From positions 1 to 61,610 of the forward strand of contig CASQXY010000009.1 in NCBI GenBank assembly GCA_949432885.1: DNA of 61,610 bases. Direction: 5' to 3'. Under the pieces are notes generated by a model. The model did not search any database and was not told where the DNA came from. It saw only the letters and a list, made by a program, of their open reading frames with translations. The stretch is from an uncultured bacterium. Its GTDB lineage: Bacteria; Bacillota; Clostridia; Christensenellales; CAG-917. Numbering within the stretch: position 1 is the first letter of the stretch; every line of letters begins with the position of its first letter. Positions 34,437 to 44,138 of this stretch are shown here, one piece after another. The translations under genes and the position numbers were made by a program.

Positions 34437-34465
34437 ATATTAGTACAACCGACGCGCAATGTCAA
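34437..34465 (-). promoter_or_regulatory. Sigma-A-type promoter for rplJ-rplL
   Basis: Minus strand TTGACA (34465-34460), 17 bp, TAATAT (34442-34437). The start site would fall at the 5' edge of the L10 leader RNA. Confidence 0.85.
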
Positions 34466-34563
34466 ACGAAAATCGGAATTATTCCCAAATTCACAATCGC
34501 GCGGCGCTCCGCAAGAGTAAAACGGCACTCACGCCGTAGCTACGTGCGGAAAATTATAATCTG

Positions 34564-34592
34564 TGACGGCGCATGCTTCGCCTGCGCCGTCA
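34564..34592 (-). terminator. Hairpin after rplA
   Basis: A 10-bp perfect GC-rich stem (TGACGGCGCA with TGCGCCGTCA) and a 9-nt loop, 6 nt after the rplA stop. The following minus-strand bases are AT-rich but not a clean T-run, so termination may be partial. Confidence 0.65.
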
Positions 34593-34598
34593 GTCAAA

Positions 34599-35285
34599 TT
34601 ACGCCTTGTAAACTACCTTCACGCTGGGACCCATCGTAGCGGAAATATAAATTGAGCGGAAATAAACTCCCTTTGCCGCCGCGGGCTTCGCTTTGAGCAA
34701 TGCATCCATAAGAGTGTTGTAGTTCTCCGTCAACTTCTCGACGCCGAAAGACGCCTTGCCGAACGGAACGTGGCAGATAGCCTGCTTGTCCACTCTGTAC
34801 TCAACTTTACCTGCTTTGATGTCGTGTATAGCGCGAGTAATGTCCATCGTAACCGTACCGGACTTCGGGTTCGGCATCAAGCCCTTAGGACCGAGAACCT
34901 TACCGAGACGTCCGACAACGCCCATCATATCGGGAGTTGTGACGATAACGTCGTAGTCAAACCAGTTCTCCTGCTGTATTTTCTGAATCATTTCGTCTCC
35001 GCCGACGAAATCCGCACCTGCCGCCTTGGCTTCGTCCGCCTTAGCGCCCTTGCAGATTGCAAGCACGCGCACCGTTCTTCCGGTGCCGTTAGGCAATACG
35101 ACGACGCCTCTGACCTGTTGGTCCGCATGACGGGGGTCGATGCCGAGCTTGACGTGCAATTCTATCGTTTCATCGAATTTGGACTTTGCAGTCTGTACGG
35201 CGAGAGCGATTGCCTCCTCTCCCTCGTACGTCCTTGCCTTATCGATGAGTTTTTTCGAGTCTACGTAATTTTTACCGCGTTTCAT
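34599..35285 (-). CDS. rplA: 50S ribosomal protein L1
   Basis: A 228-residue L1 with [46 protein letters not shown] and FGKASF near the end. It binds 23S rRNA at the E-site stalk and can repress the rplKA mRNA. The ATG follows AGGAGG, 14 nt after rplK. Confidence 0.98.
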   Translation of the reverse strand: MKRGKNYVDSKKLIDKARTYEGEEAIALAVQTAKSKFDETIELHVKLGIDPRHADQQVRGVVVLPNGTGRTVRVLAICKGAKADEAKAAGADFVGGDEMIQKIQQENWFDYDVIVTTPDMMGVVGRLGKVLGPKGLMPNPKSGTVTMDITRAIHDIKAGKVEYRVDKQAICHVPFGKASFGVEKLTENYNTLMDALLKAKPAAAKGVYFRSIYISATMGPSVKVVYKA

Positions 35286-35299
35286 ATCAGTACCTCCTC

Positions 35300-35725
35300 T
35301 TATTCCTCAACAGTCACACCCATGCTGCGCGCAGTACCTGCTATCATACTCATAGCGGACTCGATGTTCGCCGCATTCAAATCGGGCATTTTCTGAGCGG
35401 CAATTTCCTGCAACTGAGCCTTCGTAAGTTTTGCGACCTTGCTCTTGTTGGGTACTGCCGAACCGCTGTTGAGACCGCATGCCTTCTTAATAAGCACGGG
35501 CGCCGGCGGTGTTTTGAGAATAAACGTAAACGAATGGTCCTGATAGATGGTAATGACGACGGGGATGATAAGACCCGCGTCCTTTGCCGTCTTTTCATTG
35601 AATTCTTTGGTAAAACCCGCAATATTTATGCCGTGAGGACCGAGCGTGGAACCGACGGGGGGTCCCGGAGTCGCTTTACCCGCGGGCAACTGCAATTTTA
35701 CAACCGCTGTAATTTTCTTAGCCAT
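35300..35725 (-). CDS. rplK: 50S ribosomal protein L11
   Basis: A 141-residue L11: N-terminal [20 protein letters not shown] with the thiostrepton-region prolines, GHGIN-like PHGINIAGF, and the C-terminal rRNA-binding part with KMPDLNA and AGTARSMG. It starts 171 nt after nusG, unusually far, behind a structured leader. Confidence 0.98.
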   Translation of the reverse strand: MAKKITAVVKLQLPAGKATPGPPVGSTLGPHGINIAGFTKEFNEKTAKDAGLIIPVVITIYQDHSFTFILKTPPAPVLIKKACGLNSGSAVPNKSKVAKLTKAQLQEIAAQKMPDLNAANIESAMSMIAGTARSMGVTVEE

Positions 35726-35896
35726 ATTTCCTCCTGACTAACGTGGTTTTTGCGGCGGCGATTTTGGATTTGCCGTCTCCCACCTGCGTACACAGCGTAC
35801 GCCGCGAAGCGATAGGTTCGCTTCAAACCGTCAAGTCCGCAAATCGGACATTTTGGGGCGCATGCCCCGACTCGCGCCTGAGCGCAATACAGGCAA
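35726..35896 (-). promoter_or_regulatory. Structured leader between nusG and rplK
   Basis: A 171-nt gap within a run of otherwise tightly packed genes. On the minus strand it can form GGGGCATGCGCCCC, GTCCG-ATTTG-CGGAC and GCGAA-CCTATC-GCTTCGC hairpins before the rplK ribosome binding site. It is a candidate target for L1 autoregulation; the role is inferred. Confidence 0.4.
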
Positions 35897-36433
35897 TCAG
35901 AGCTTTTCCACCTGAGCGAAATCCAGCTCGACGGGCGTTTGACGTCCGAACATTGCCACAATAACCTTAACCTTCTGATGCTCGGCGCTTATAGAATCCA
36001 CAACGCCGATGAAATTTTCAAGGGCGCCGTTGATAACTCTGACGTTGTCACCGACTTTGATATTGAAGTCCTCGATGCTGACCGTTTCAAGACCCATGCG
36101 TCTTATTTCCTCATCAGTTAGCGCTATCGGACGACCTGCCGAACCGACGAAGCTTGTAACGCCGCGCGGTCTAGTCACCATAAACCAAATATGGCTGGTG
36201 TATATCATCTTTATAAACACATAGCTGGGAAATTTTTTGCGCTGAATGACCTTCTTCTTGCCGTTTCTCTCGACGATATCGTCCTCGACGGGGATTTTGA
36301 TATCGAAGATATAGTCGTGCAGATTGTTGTTTTCAATCATGTTGCGCAAATCAGTCTCGACCGAATTTTCATAACCCGAGTAAGTGTGAATGACGTACCA
36401 TTTCGGTTGTTCGTTAATTTTTTCAGTTTCCAT
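35897..36433 (-). CDS. nusG: Transcription termination/antitermination factor NusG
   Basis: A 178-residue NusG. The NGN domain has WYVIHTYSGYENSV and FPSYVFIKM, and the C-terminal KOW domain has GDNVRVINGALENFIGVV. It binds the RNA polymerase clamp. It follows secE by 12 nt. Confidence 0.97.
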   Translation of the reverse strand: METEKINEQPKWYVIHTYSGYENSVETDLRNMIENNNLHDYIFDIKIPVEDDIVERNGKKKVIQRKKFPSYVFIKMIYTSHIWFMVTRPRGVTSFVGSAGRPIALTDEEIRRMGLETVSIEDFNIKVGDNVRVINGALENFIGVVDSISAEHQKVKVIVAMFGRQTPVELDFAQVEKL

Positions 36434-36445
36434 AACGCCCTCCCG

Positions 36446-36802
36446 TCAGATAAATATCGTCGTCCACTCGTGGTTTGTAATAAGACCTAGGAATCCCGAA
36501 AGCACGTAGTCGATGACAAAGAGCACAAGGAAGAATATAACAACCACGACGAGAACCACCGCCGTGCTGCTTCCCACTTCCTTTCCCTTGGGCCAGCTGA
36601 CCTTTTTGAGTTCGGAGAAAATACCCTTGAGACCCTTCCACATTCTCTTGAATATATTGGGCTTGTCGGAATTTTTCTTAACCGAAGACTTTTTCGCTTT
36701 CTTAGGCTCCTTCGGCGAATCGACGTTTACGGCGGACCTTTCCTGCCGTTGCATCGTTTCGAAGTTGTTTGAGGTTTCGGTTTTCGGCTTTTTATTTGCC
36801 AT
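36446..36802 (-). CDS. secE: Preprotein translocase subunit SecE
   Basis: A 118-residue SecE with a long polar, Lys-rich N-terminal extension (1-55), the amphipathic helix ELKKVSWPKGKEV (about 64-76) and one membrane helix. It clamps SecY in the plasma membrane. It is located between rpmG and nusG as in most bacteria. Confidence 0.95.
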   Translation of the reverse strand: MANKKPKTETSNNFETMQRQERSAVNVDSPKEPKKAKKSSVKKNSDKPNIFKRMWKGLKGIFSELKKVSWPKGKEVGSSTAVVLVVVVIFFLVLFVIDYVLSGFLGLITNHEWTTIFI

Positions 36803-36825
36803 ATAGCCTCCTTATCCCGCCAACC

Positions 36826-36996
36826 TTACTTTGTTTCTCTGTGCAAGGTGTGCTTTTTGCAGAATCTGCAATACTTTTCCAGTTCCATTCTGTCGGGATG
36901 TTTTTGCTTGTTTTTGGTCAAGTTGTAGTTGCGCTGCTTGCAATCGGTGCACGCAAGCGTAATCTTGACTCTTGCTCCTTTCCCTTTCTGAGCCAT
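36826..36996 (-). CDS. rpmG: 50S ribosomal protein L33
   Basis: A 56-residue gene missed by size cut-offs. Translation gives [19 protein letters not shown] at the start, then [20 protein letters not shown] and [12 protein letters not shown]. The two CxxC pairs mark the zinc-containing form. The ATG follows GGAGG, and secE starts 23 nt downstream. Confidence 0.96.
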   Translation of the reverse strand: MAQKGKGARVKITLACTDCKQRNYNLTKNKQKHPDRMELEKYCRFCKKHTLHRETK

Positions 36997-37031
36997 AATA
37001 ACCTCCTTTTAGTTCTTATCAATATGACACC

Positions 37032-37058
37032 CTACACGGCAAGAGCATTGCCGTGTAG
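37032..37058 (-). other. Hairpin between tuf and rpmG
   Basis: A 10-bp perfect stem (CTACACGGCA with TGCCGTGTAG) and a 7-nt loop, without a T-run, in the 91-nt gap. It may be a pausing or processing site between the str and rpmG-secE-nusG genes. Confidence 0.5.
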
Positions 37059-37087
37059 AGCATTTGTCTATATCTTATTGAAAGAAC

Positions 37088-38293
37088 TTATTCGAGAATC
37101 TTGGCAACGACGCCGGAGCCGACCGTTCTGCCGCCCTCACGGATAGCAAAACGCAGACCTTCCTCGATAGCGATAGGAGTAATCAGAGTGATTTCCATAT
37201 CGATATGGTCGCCGGGCATGACCATTTCAACGCCCGCGGGCAGTTTGATGGAACCCGTAACGTCCGTTGTTCTGAAATAGAACTGGGGACGATAACCATC
37301 GAAGAAAGGCGTATGACGGCCGCCTTCGTCCTTCGTCAAGACGTACACCTGGCTGGTGAAGTGAGTATGGGGATGAATGGAGCCCGGCTTCGCAAGAACC
37401 TGTCCGCGCTCGATTTCCGATCTCTGGATGCCGCGGAGCAGTGCGCCGATGTTGTCGCCGCCCATTGCGGAATCGAGGAGCTTACGGAACATTTCGATAC
37501 CCGTAACCGTGGTCTCCTTCTTCTCGGTGGAAAGACCGACGATTTCTACCTTGTCGCCCATTTTCAGAACGCCGCGCTCAACTCTACCCGTTGCAACCGT
37601 GCCGCGACCGGTGATGGTGAACACGTCTTCAACAGGCATAAGGAAGGGCTTGTCGGTGTCGCGCTCGGGATCGGGAATGTAAGAATCGATTGCTTCAAGC
37701 AGCTCTCTGATAGGATTGAACGCCGCATTGCCCCAATCTCCTGCAAGACCCGCTTCCATAGCCTTCAACGCGGAACCGCGGATGATAGGCGTATCGTCGC
37801 CGGGGAAGCCGTACTCGGAAAGAAGCTCGCGAACTTCCATTTCGACGAGTTCGAGAAGTTCTTCGTCGTCGACTTGGTCGGTCTTGTTGAGGAAGACGAG
37901 GATGTAGGGAACGCCGACCTGACGGGCGAGCAGGATGTGCTCACGGGTCTGGGGCATGGGACCGTCGGAAGCTGCGACAACGAGGATTGCGCCGTCCATC
38001 TGCGCGGCGCCGGTAATCATGTTCTTAACATAGTCGGCGTGTCCGGGGCAGTCAACGTGCGCATAGTGGCGCTTTTCCGTTTCATACTCGACGTGTGCGG
38101 TATTTATCGTAATACCTCTTGCTTTCTCTTCCGGCGCTTTATCGATTTCATCGTACTTCATCTCCTGAGCTTTACCCTGAGACGCACTGTACATAGTGAT
38201 AGCGGCGGTAAGAGTGGTTTTGCCGTGGTCAACGTGGCCGATAGTACCAATGTTGACATGGGGCTTAGTTCTTTCAAACTTTGCTTTTGCCAT
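37088..38293 (-). CDS. tuf: Elongation factor Tu
   Basis: A 401-residue EF-Tu with [15 protein letters not shown] (G1), [12 protein letters not shown] (G2), DCPGHADYV (G3), NKTD (G4) and GSALKA (G5), then domains II and III. It delivers aminoacyl-tRNA. The ATG at 38293 follows GGAGG; the reading frame extends 5 codons further upstream without a start signal. Confidence 0.98.
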   Translation of the reverse strand: MAKAKFERTKPHVNIGTIGHVDHGKTTLTAAITMYSASQGKAQEMKYDEIDKAPEEKARGITINTAHVEYETEKRHYAHVDCPGHADYVKNMITGAAQMDGAILVVAASDGPMPQTREHILLARQVGVPYILVFLNKTDQVDDEELLELVEMEVRELLSEYGFPGDDTPIIRGSALKAMEAGLAGDWGNAAFNPIRELLEAIDSYIPDPERDTDKPFLMPVEDVFTITGRGTVATGRVERGVLKMGDKVEIVGLSTEKKETTVTGIEMFRKLLDSAMGGDNIGALLRGIQRSEIERGQVLAKPGSIHPHTHFTSQVYVLTKDEGGRHTPFFDGYRPQFYFRTTDVTGSIKLPAGVEMVMPGDHIDMEITLITPIAIEEGLRFAIREGGRTVGSGVVAKILE

Positions 38294-38367
38294 ACTGAAT
38301 TCCTCCAATATAATTTTTCTTATTTATTACTCCAAAGTGAGTTATATATAATAAATATCTATATACA

Positions 38368-40467
38368 TCACTTTCTGGAATCTCTGTCCTTCACTTCGCC
38401 GATGACCTTTTCAGCCACGCTCTTGGGCACGACCGCGTAGTGGTCGAACAGCATTGTGAAGTTTGCTCTTCCCTGCGTAATGCTGCGCAGAGACGTTGCA
38501 TATCCGAACATTTCGGAGAGCGGCACGTCGCAATCCACGACCTGCGCTCCGTTTCTGGGCTCGATACCCTTAACCTGTCCGCGACGGGAATTGAGGTTGC
38601 TCATAACGTCGCCGAGATAATCGTCGGGAGTGACGACCTCTACCTTCATGATAGGTTCGAGCAGAGTGGGACCCGCCTTTGCGACGGCTTCCTTGAACGC
38701 GAGCGAACCCGCGATTTTGAACGCCATTTCCGAGCTGTCGACTTCGTGCATGCTTCCGTCGACGAGTCTGACCTTGAAATCGACGCATTCGTAGCCCGCA
38801 AGATATCCGCTCTGAGCGGCTTCCTTGATGCCTTCCCATGCGACGTTTGCAAATTCCTTCGTAACCGCGCCGCCGACGATGACGTTTTCCATTTCCAGAC
38901 CGCCGTTCGGATTGGGCTCGATGTCGATGACGATATCTCCGTACTGACCGTGACCGCCAGACTGACGCTTGAACAGTCCGCGGACGTGAGTTACGGGCTT
39001 CGTAATCGTTTCACGATAGCTGACCTGCGGAGCGCCGACGTTGAGCTCGACTTTAAACTCACGCAGCATTCTGTCGATGATGATGTCGAGGTGCAACTCG
39101 CCCATACCTGCGATGATGGTCTGTCCCGTTTCCTTATCCGTGTAAGCCTTGAACGTAGGGTCTTCCTCCTGCAATTTTACGATTGCAAGATTCATCTTCT
39201 CCTGGGACGCCTTGGACTTCGGCTCTATTGCGACCTTGATGACGGGGTCGGGGAACACCATATTTTCAAGAATAATCTGGTTGTTCTTATCCGAAAGAGT
39301 ATCGCCCGTCGTGCTGTTTTTAAGTCCGATAACGGCGACGATATCGCCCGCGTACGCAGTTTCCACATCCTCGCGGTTGTCCGCGTTCATACGCAGAATA
39401 CGGCCTATCCTCTCCTGCTGACCTTTGACTGTGTTATACACGGATGTGCCTGCGGTGAGAGAACCGGAGTATATACGTATAAACGACAGCTTTCCGACGT
39501 ACTCGTCAGTAAGAATCTTGAACACGAGAGCGCTGAACGGCTCGTTTGCGCCGGGGTGGCGCAGCTCGGGCTGCTCCGTCTTGGGGTTGATACCCTCTAT
39601 ACTCGCTACGTCCGTAGGAGCAGGCAGGAAATCCACCACCGCGTCCAGCATAAGCTGTACGCCCGTATTCTTGTACGAGCTTCCGCAAAGCACGGGATTG
39701 AGTCTCATTTCGATTGTGCCCTTGCGTATAGCGGTTTTGAGCTGTTCGAGAGATATGGATTCATAATCCTCCATAATGAGCTTCTCGAATATATCCTCGT
39801 CGAAATCCGCCGCCGCTTCGAGCACCTTTATGCGGTACTCCTCCGCCTGAGCCTTGTAGCTCTCGGGAATTTCCTTATACGTGTAGGTTACGCCCTTATC
39901 CTTTTGGTCGAAATAGACTGCCTGCATAGTGAGCAGGTCGATAACTCCTTCAAATTCGGATTCCTTTCCGATAGGCAGAGTAATAGGCACCGCGTTTGCG
40001 CCGAGTCTTTCCTTCATCATTGCGACCGCATTGAAGAAGTCAGCGCCGTTGATGTCCATCTTGTTGACGAACGCAATTCTCGGGACCTTGTAGGTATCCG
40101 CCTGTCTCCATACGTTTTCGGACTGCGGTTCGACGCCGCCCTTCGCGCAGAATACGGCGACCGCGCCGTCCAGAACTCTCAGACTGCGTTCGACCTCGAC
40201 CGTGAAGTCCACGTGACCGGGGGTGTCGATGATGTTTATCTGACATCCTCTCCAAATCGCGGTCGTAGCGGCGGAAGTAATGGTGATACCTCTCTCGCGC
40301 TCTTGCTCCATGTAGTCCATAGTAGCGGAACCGTCATGGGTCTCTCCAAGCTTTCTGTTGACGCCTGTATAATAGAGTATTCGCTCGGTCGTAGTGGTCT
40401 TACCGGCGTCTATGTGCGCCATGATACCGATATTCCTCACCTTATCAAGAGCATATTGCTTAGCCAT
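38368..40467 (-). CDS. fusA: Elongation factor G
   Basis: A 699-residue [22 protein letters not shown] (G1), RGITITSA (G2), DTPGHVDF (G3), NKMD (G4), and domain IV with [12 protein letters not shown]. It drives translocation. The ATG at 40467 follows AGGTGG, which is also the last codons of rpsG, so it is tightly coupled to that gene (2 nt gap). Confidence 0.98.
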   Translation of the reverse strand: MAKQYALDKVRNIGIMAHIDAGKTTTTERILYYTGVNRKLGETHDGSATMDYMEQERERGITITSAATTAIWRGCQINIIDTPGHVDFTVEVERSLRVLDGAVAVFCAKGGVEPQSENVWRQADTYKVPRIAFVNKMDINGADFFNAVAMMKERLGANAVPITLPIGKESEFEGVIDLLTMQAVYFDQKDKGVTYTYKEIPESYKAQAEEYRIKVLEAAADFDEDIFEKLIMEDYESISLEQLKTAIRKGTIEMRLNPVLCGSSYKNTGVQLMLDAVVDFLPAPTDVASIEGINPKTEQPELRHPGANEPFSALVFKILTDEYVGKLSFIRIYSGSLTAGTSVYNTVKGQQERIGRILRMNADNREDVETAYAGDIVAVIGLKNSTTGDTLSDKNNQIILENMVFPDPVIKVAIEPKSKASQEKMNLAIVKLQEEDPTFKAYTDKETGQTIIAGMGELHLDIIIDRMLREFKVELNVGAPQVSYRETITKPVTHVRGLFKRQSGGHGQYGDIVIDIEPNPNGGLEMENVIVGGAVTKEFANVAWEGIKEAAQSGYLAGYECVDFKVRLVDGSMHEVDSSEMAFKIAGSLAFKEAVAKAGPTLLEPIMKVEVVTPDDYLGDVMSNLNSRRGQVKGIEPRNGAQVVDCDVPLSEMFGYATSLRSITQGRANFTMLFDHYAVVPKSVAEKVIGEVKDRDSRK

Positions 40468-40469
40468 AA

Positions 40470-40940
40470 CTACCACCTATAATGCGCAAACGCCTTGTTT
40501 GCTTCGGCGGCGCGGTGCATTTCGTCCTTTCTCTTGACTGCGCCGCCCGTCAAGTTGTAGGCGTCCATAAGTTCGCCCGCAAGTCTTTGGTCCATGGTCT
40601 TCTCGCCTCTCTTTCTCGCAAACGTAACCAGCCAGCGAATGGCGAGGGTCTGTCTGCGCTCGGGTCTTATTTCCATAGGGACCTGATAGCTCGAACCGCC
40701 TACTCTTCTCGCCTTGACTTCGAGAACGGGCATCGCGTTTTCAAGCGCTTTGTTGAATATATCCATAGGCTCCTGTCCGAGCTTCTGGGATGCTATGTTT
40801 AATGCCTCATAGACGATTTCCTGCGCCGTACCCTTTTTGCCGTCCAGCATAACCTGATTGACGAGCTTGGTCACAATCTTGCTGTTGTATATAGGGTCCG
40901 GCAATACGTCTCTTTTCAGCACGCCGCTTCTTCTTGGCAT
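40470..40940 (-). CDS. rpsG: 30S ribosomal protein S7
   Basis: A 156-residue S7 with [20 protein letters not shown] at the start, [20 protein letters not shown] and [20 protein letters not shown]. It organises the 3' domain of 16S rRNA. It lies between rpsL and fusA in standard str-operon order. Confidence 0.98.
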   Translation of the reverse strand: MPRRSGVLKRDVLPDPIYNSKIVTKLVNQVMLDGKKGTAQEIVYEALNIASQKLGQEPMDIFNKALENAMPVLEVKARRVGGSSYQVPMEIRPERRQTLAIRWLVTFARKRGEKTMDQRLAGELMDAYNLTGGAVKRKDEMHRAAEANKAFAHYRW

Positions 40941-40977
40941 ATTTACCTCCTAAAAATCTGTATTATACGTTCAAAAA

Positions 40978-41352
40978 TTATTTTTTGGGGCGTTTTGCAC
41001 CGTACTTGGATCTTGCCTGTCCGCGTTTTGCAACGCCTGCAGTATCAAGAGCGCCACGAATGATGTGATAACGCACACCGGGCAGGTCCTTCACACGTCC
41101 GCCACGTATCAGGACAACGCTGTGCTCCTGAAGATTGTGACCTTCGCCGGGGATATAGACGGTTCCCTCCATTCCGTTGACCAAACGCACCCTTGCGATT
41201 TTACGCAAAGCCGAGTTCGGCTTCTTGGGAGAAGTCGTCGTAACGCTCAGGCAAATTCCGCGTTTTTGCGGACATTGCTCCATGATAGGCGTCAACGATT
41301 TTTTTACCTGTCTTTCTCTGCCCTTTCTTATCAATTGATTGATGGTCGGCAT
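40978..41352 (-). CDS. rpsL: 30S ribosomal protein S12
   Basis: A 124-residue S12: [30 protein letters not shown] with the wild-type, streptomycin-sensitive Lys, and [13 protein letters not shown]. The ATG at 41352 follows AGGAGG; an upstream in-frame extension of 19 codons is not credible. Confidence 0.98.
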   Translation of the reverse strand: MPTINQLIRKGRERQVKKSLTPIMEQCPQKRGICLSVTTTSPKKPNSALRKIARVRLVNGMEGTVYIPGEGHNLQEHSVVLIRGGRVKDLPGVRYHIIRGALDTAGVAKRGQARSKYGAKRPKK

Positions 41353-41412
41353 CCTTGTTCCTCCTATGAGATTTTTCGAACGTACCCGCAACCCTACGGT
41401 GCAGTTCATTAT

Positions 41413-41679
41413 CTATCGCCTACGCTCGACGATTCCGACGACCGCCGCCGCAACCTCCACGCCCGCGGCGTCACCGAGCTGCCGTTTGGACGGCGTCCTC
41501 TCGATTTTCACCCCGCGCGCGCTTGCTGCCGCAACGATTTTCTTCCTCAATTCCGCGTCGGCATCCGCCGCCACTATCACACACCTGACAGTACCGTCGG
41601 AGATGCCCTTCAAAACCTGTTTGGAACCGACAACTTTTGAAGAACGGTTTAGCAATTCGATAAGTTTCTCTCTTTCCAT
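41413..41679 (-). CDS. rplGB: L7Ae-family ribosomal/K-turn-binding protein (YbxF-like)
   Basis: An 88-residue L7Ae/L30e-fold protein with VGSKQVLKGISDGTVRCVIVA and a basic C-terminus. In Firmicutes this protein sits between rpoC and rpsL and binds K-turn RNA. Here it heads the str operon behind its own promoter, because rpoBC is elsewhere. Confidence 0.92.
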   Translation of the reverse strand: MEREKLIELLNRSSKVVGSKQVLKGISDGTVRCVIVAADADAELRKKIVAAASARGVKIERTPSKRQLGDAAGVEVAAAVVGIVERRR

Positions 41680-41726
41680 ACTTTTTGCAAAGTTAAAAAC
41701 TGCTCACGATATTCGTAAGCGATATC

Positions 41727-41755
41727 ATTCTAACAACAATGCACCCCAATGTCAA
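41727..41755 (-). promoter_or_regulatory. Sigma-A-type promoter of the str operon
   Basis: Minus strand TTGACA (41755-41750), 17 bp, TAGAAT (41732-41727), about 48 nt before the L7Ae start. The -35 context (GTTTGACATTG) is nearly identical to that of the rplJL promoter. Confidence 0.88.
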
Positions 41756-41866
41756 ACGCTTGAACTGAAATTCTTAAATTTTTTTATATATTATATAAAG
41801 ACAACTATATGTGGTATCAAAATAACCGATTCGGCACAATCGTACGCAGATTCCGCCGCTTTTGCG

Positions 41867-42895
41867 TCATGCGAGAGGCACTGTGGCTCTTGCGTCCAGC
41901 GCCAATCCGCTCTCCTGCGCGCCGCTCCTAATCATAAAATACGCCGCCGCTCCAATCATCGCAGCATTATCCGTGCAATATATCAGCTTTGGATAACGCA
42001 CCTCCGCGCCGTACTCTGACAGCCCGTCCGCTCTTTTGCGCAGCTCCTCGTTTGCGCTTACGCCGCCCGCAATCGCCAGGTTTTTTATACCCGTACTCTT
42101 CATTGCGACCGTAAGCCCGTCTATAAGCTGAGATATCGCGGCTTTCTGAAAGCTCGCCGCAATGTCGCAAACGGACGGCTCTTCTCCTTTCTGCTGCAAT
42201 TTATGCACGAGATTTATTACGTAAGTTTTCAGACCGCTGTAACTAAAATACAGGTCATCTAAACCGTTGGATTTGGGGATTGGCATATCGAAAACAGCCC
42301 TTCCTTCCTTCGCTTTTTTCTGTATTTCCGGTCCTCCCGGATAGGGCAGACCGAGCACTCTCGCCGCCTTGTCGAACGCTTCTCCCGCCGCGTCGTCACG
42401 GCTGCTCGCAAGCAGTTTTATTCGCTCGTAATCCTCGACCTTCACTATCGCCGTATGACCGCCGCTCGCAAGCAGACAAAGATAAGGCGGCTCCAAATCG
42501 CTGTCTATATAATTGGCTGCAAGGTGCCCCTTGACATGCGAAACCGCGTAGAGAGGCTTGCCCCAAGCGTACGCCAGTCCCTTGGCAAAATTCACGCCCA
42601 CAAGCAGCGCTCCGAGCAGACCCGCGCCGTAAGTCACGGCAATAGCGTCTATATCGCGCTCAGAAACCTCCGCGCGCTGCATCGCCTCTTTCACTACGCT
42701 CTCAATTGCGAGAGTATGATTGCGGCTTGCGATTTCGGGAACGACGCCGCCGAATCTGCGGTGTATCTCGATTTGAGTGGCTATGACGTTTGAAAGGACG
42801 GTTCTCCCGTCCTTAACCACGGCGCAAGCCGTTTCGTCGCAGCTCGACTCTATCGCAAGCACCGTTATGCTGTCTTTTTCCCTTAATCCGTTCAT
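41867..42895 (-). CDS. tsaD: tRNA N6-adenosine threonylcarbamoyltransferase
   Basis: A 342-residue TsaD/Gcp. The N-terminal IESSCDETACAVV, the metal-binding HVKGH, LLASGGHT, and the C-terminal GGVSANEELR and CTDNAAMI are all present. With TsaB, TsaC and TsaE it makes t6A37 of ANN-decoding tRNAs. It follows prfB by 12 nt. Confidence 0.97.
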   Translation of the reverse strand: MNGLREKDSITVLAIESSCDETACAVVKDGRTVLSNVIATQIEIHRRFGGVVPEIASRNHTLAIESVVKEAMQRAEVSERDIDAIAVTYGAGLLGALLVGVNFAKGLAYAWGKPLYAVSHVKGHLAANYIDSDLEPPYLCLLASGGHTAIVKVEDYERIKLLASSRDDAAGEAFDKAARVLGLPYPGGPEIQKKAKEGRAVFDMPIPKSNGLDDLYFSYSGLKTYVINLVHKLQQKGEEPSVCDIAASFQKAAISQLIDGLTVAMKSTGIKNLAIAGGVSANEELRKRADGLSEYGAEVRYPKLIYCTDNAAMIGAAAYFMIRSGAQESGLALDARATVPLA

Positions 42896-42907
42896 TGCAA
42901 TGCCGTT

Positions 42908-44017
42908 TTACTTTTGTATCGAACTCAATTTCAGATATTCGTTGACAAAACCTTCGAGGTCACCGTCCATAACCGCCTGTACGTTGCCCGTTTCGTAGCC
43001 CGTTCGGTGGTCCTTGACCATGGTGTAGGGGCAAAACACATAGCTTCTTATCTGACTGCCCCATTCTATCTTTTTAAGCTGTCCGCTTATCGCCGCGGCT
43101 TCTTCCTCGCGTTCGCGCTCCCTCTTTTCTATGAGCTTGGAACGAAGCATCTGCATGGCGACTTCCCTGTTCTGAATCTGACTGCGCTCGTTCTGACACG
43201 CCACTATAATGCCAGTAGGCAGGTGAGTGATACGTATCGCGCTCTCCGTCTTGTTTACGTGCTGTCCGCCCGCACCGCTGCTCCTGTAAGTATCCACTTT
43301 CAAATCCTCGGGGCGTATCTCGATTTCGGCAGTGTCGATTATTTCGGGCATAACTTCGAGAGATGCGAAGGACGTATGCCTCCTAGCGTTGGCGTCAAAC
43401 GGAGATATGCGCACAAGGCGGTGAACTCCCTTTTCCGCTTTGAGATAGCCGTAGGCGTTATCGCCCTCCACTCTGAACGTGACGCTCTTTATGCCCGCTT
43501 CATCGCCTGCAAGGAAGTCAAGCTCGCTGCAAGCCCATCCTTCGCGCTCGACGTAGCGCGTGTACATTCTGTACAGCATGGAGCACCAATCCTGCGCTTC
43601 CGTGCCTCCCGCGCCAGCGTGCAAGGTCAGTATGGCGTTGAGCGAATCGTATTTGCCGCTCAGCAGCGTGGCAAGCGACAGGTTTTCCACCTGCCCTCTG
43701 AGCTCGTTTACGGAAGCCACCAGCGCCTCGTCCTCCTCCTCGCTCGCTTCCAGCTCCACAATATCTACCATATCCGCGGAGTCGTCGATTCTAGCTATCA
43801 TCTTTTCAAACTTTTCGATTTTGCTTTGCAACTGGCTTATCTCTTTGGACACCTTTCTTGCATTCTCCGCGTCATCCCAAAAGCCGTCCGCATTCTGGAT
43901 TTCGGAAAGCTCCGCTACGCGCTCCCTGAGCTTGTCGGGATTGATGCTCTCGTATGCGCGCACCATCTCTGCGCGCATATCTTTAAGCTGATTTCTAATT
44001 TCGTTGTAATCTGTCAT
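42908..44017 (-). CDS. prfB: Peptide chain release factor 2, in one frame
   Basis: A 369-residue RF2. The GGQ motif is in SSGAGGQHVNKTESAIRI, and the UGA/UAA-specific SPF is in RISPFDANARRHTSF. The ATG at 44017 lies after TAGGA. Most bacteria need a programmed +1 frameshift near codon 25; here the gene is continuous through that region (RAYESINPDKLRERV), so autoregulation by frameshift is absent. It follows secA by 121 nt and is followed closely by tsaD. Confidence 0.95.
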   Translation of the reverse strand: MTDYNEIRNQLKDMRAEMVRAYESINPDKLRERVAELSEIQNADGFWDDAENARKVSKEISQLQSKIEKFEKMIARIDDSADMVDIVELEASEEEDEALVASVNELRGQVENLSLATLLSGKYDSLNAILTLHAGAGGTEAQDWCSMLYRMYTRYVEREGWACSELDFLAGDEAGIKSVTFRVEGDNAYGYLKAEKGVHRLVRISPFDANARRHTSFASLEVMPEIIDTAEIEIRPEDLKVDTYRSSGAGGQHVNKTESAIRITHLPTGIIVACQNERSQIQNREVAMQMLRSKLIEKREREREEEAAAISGQLKKIEWGSQIRSYVFCPYTMVKDHRTGYETGNVQAVMDGDLEGFVNEYLKLSSIQK

Positions 44018-44138
44018 TTTCCTATACCGATTGTCCGCATACGCCGCGATATTCGACGGCATAGCATGCTCTTATTTTCGCAAAACAAGCGGTTTATATG
44101 TAATTTTATCATCGTAAACACCGCGTTTTGCACTTTCA

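Noticed and set aside
36997..37087. A tRNA gene between rpmG and tuf, as in some bacteria
   Set aside because: The gap holds only a 10-bp hairpin; no cloverleaf or TTCGA arm is present.
38440..40482. A 680-codon open frame on the plus strand
   Set aside because: It is the shadow of fusA; no family motif, no ribosome binding site, and fusA is certain.
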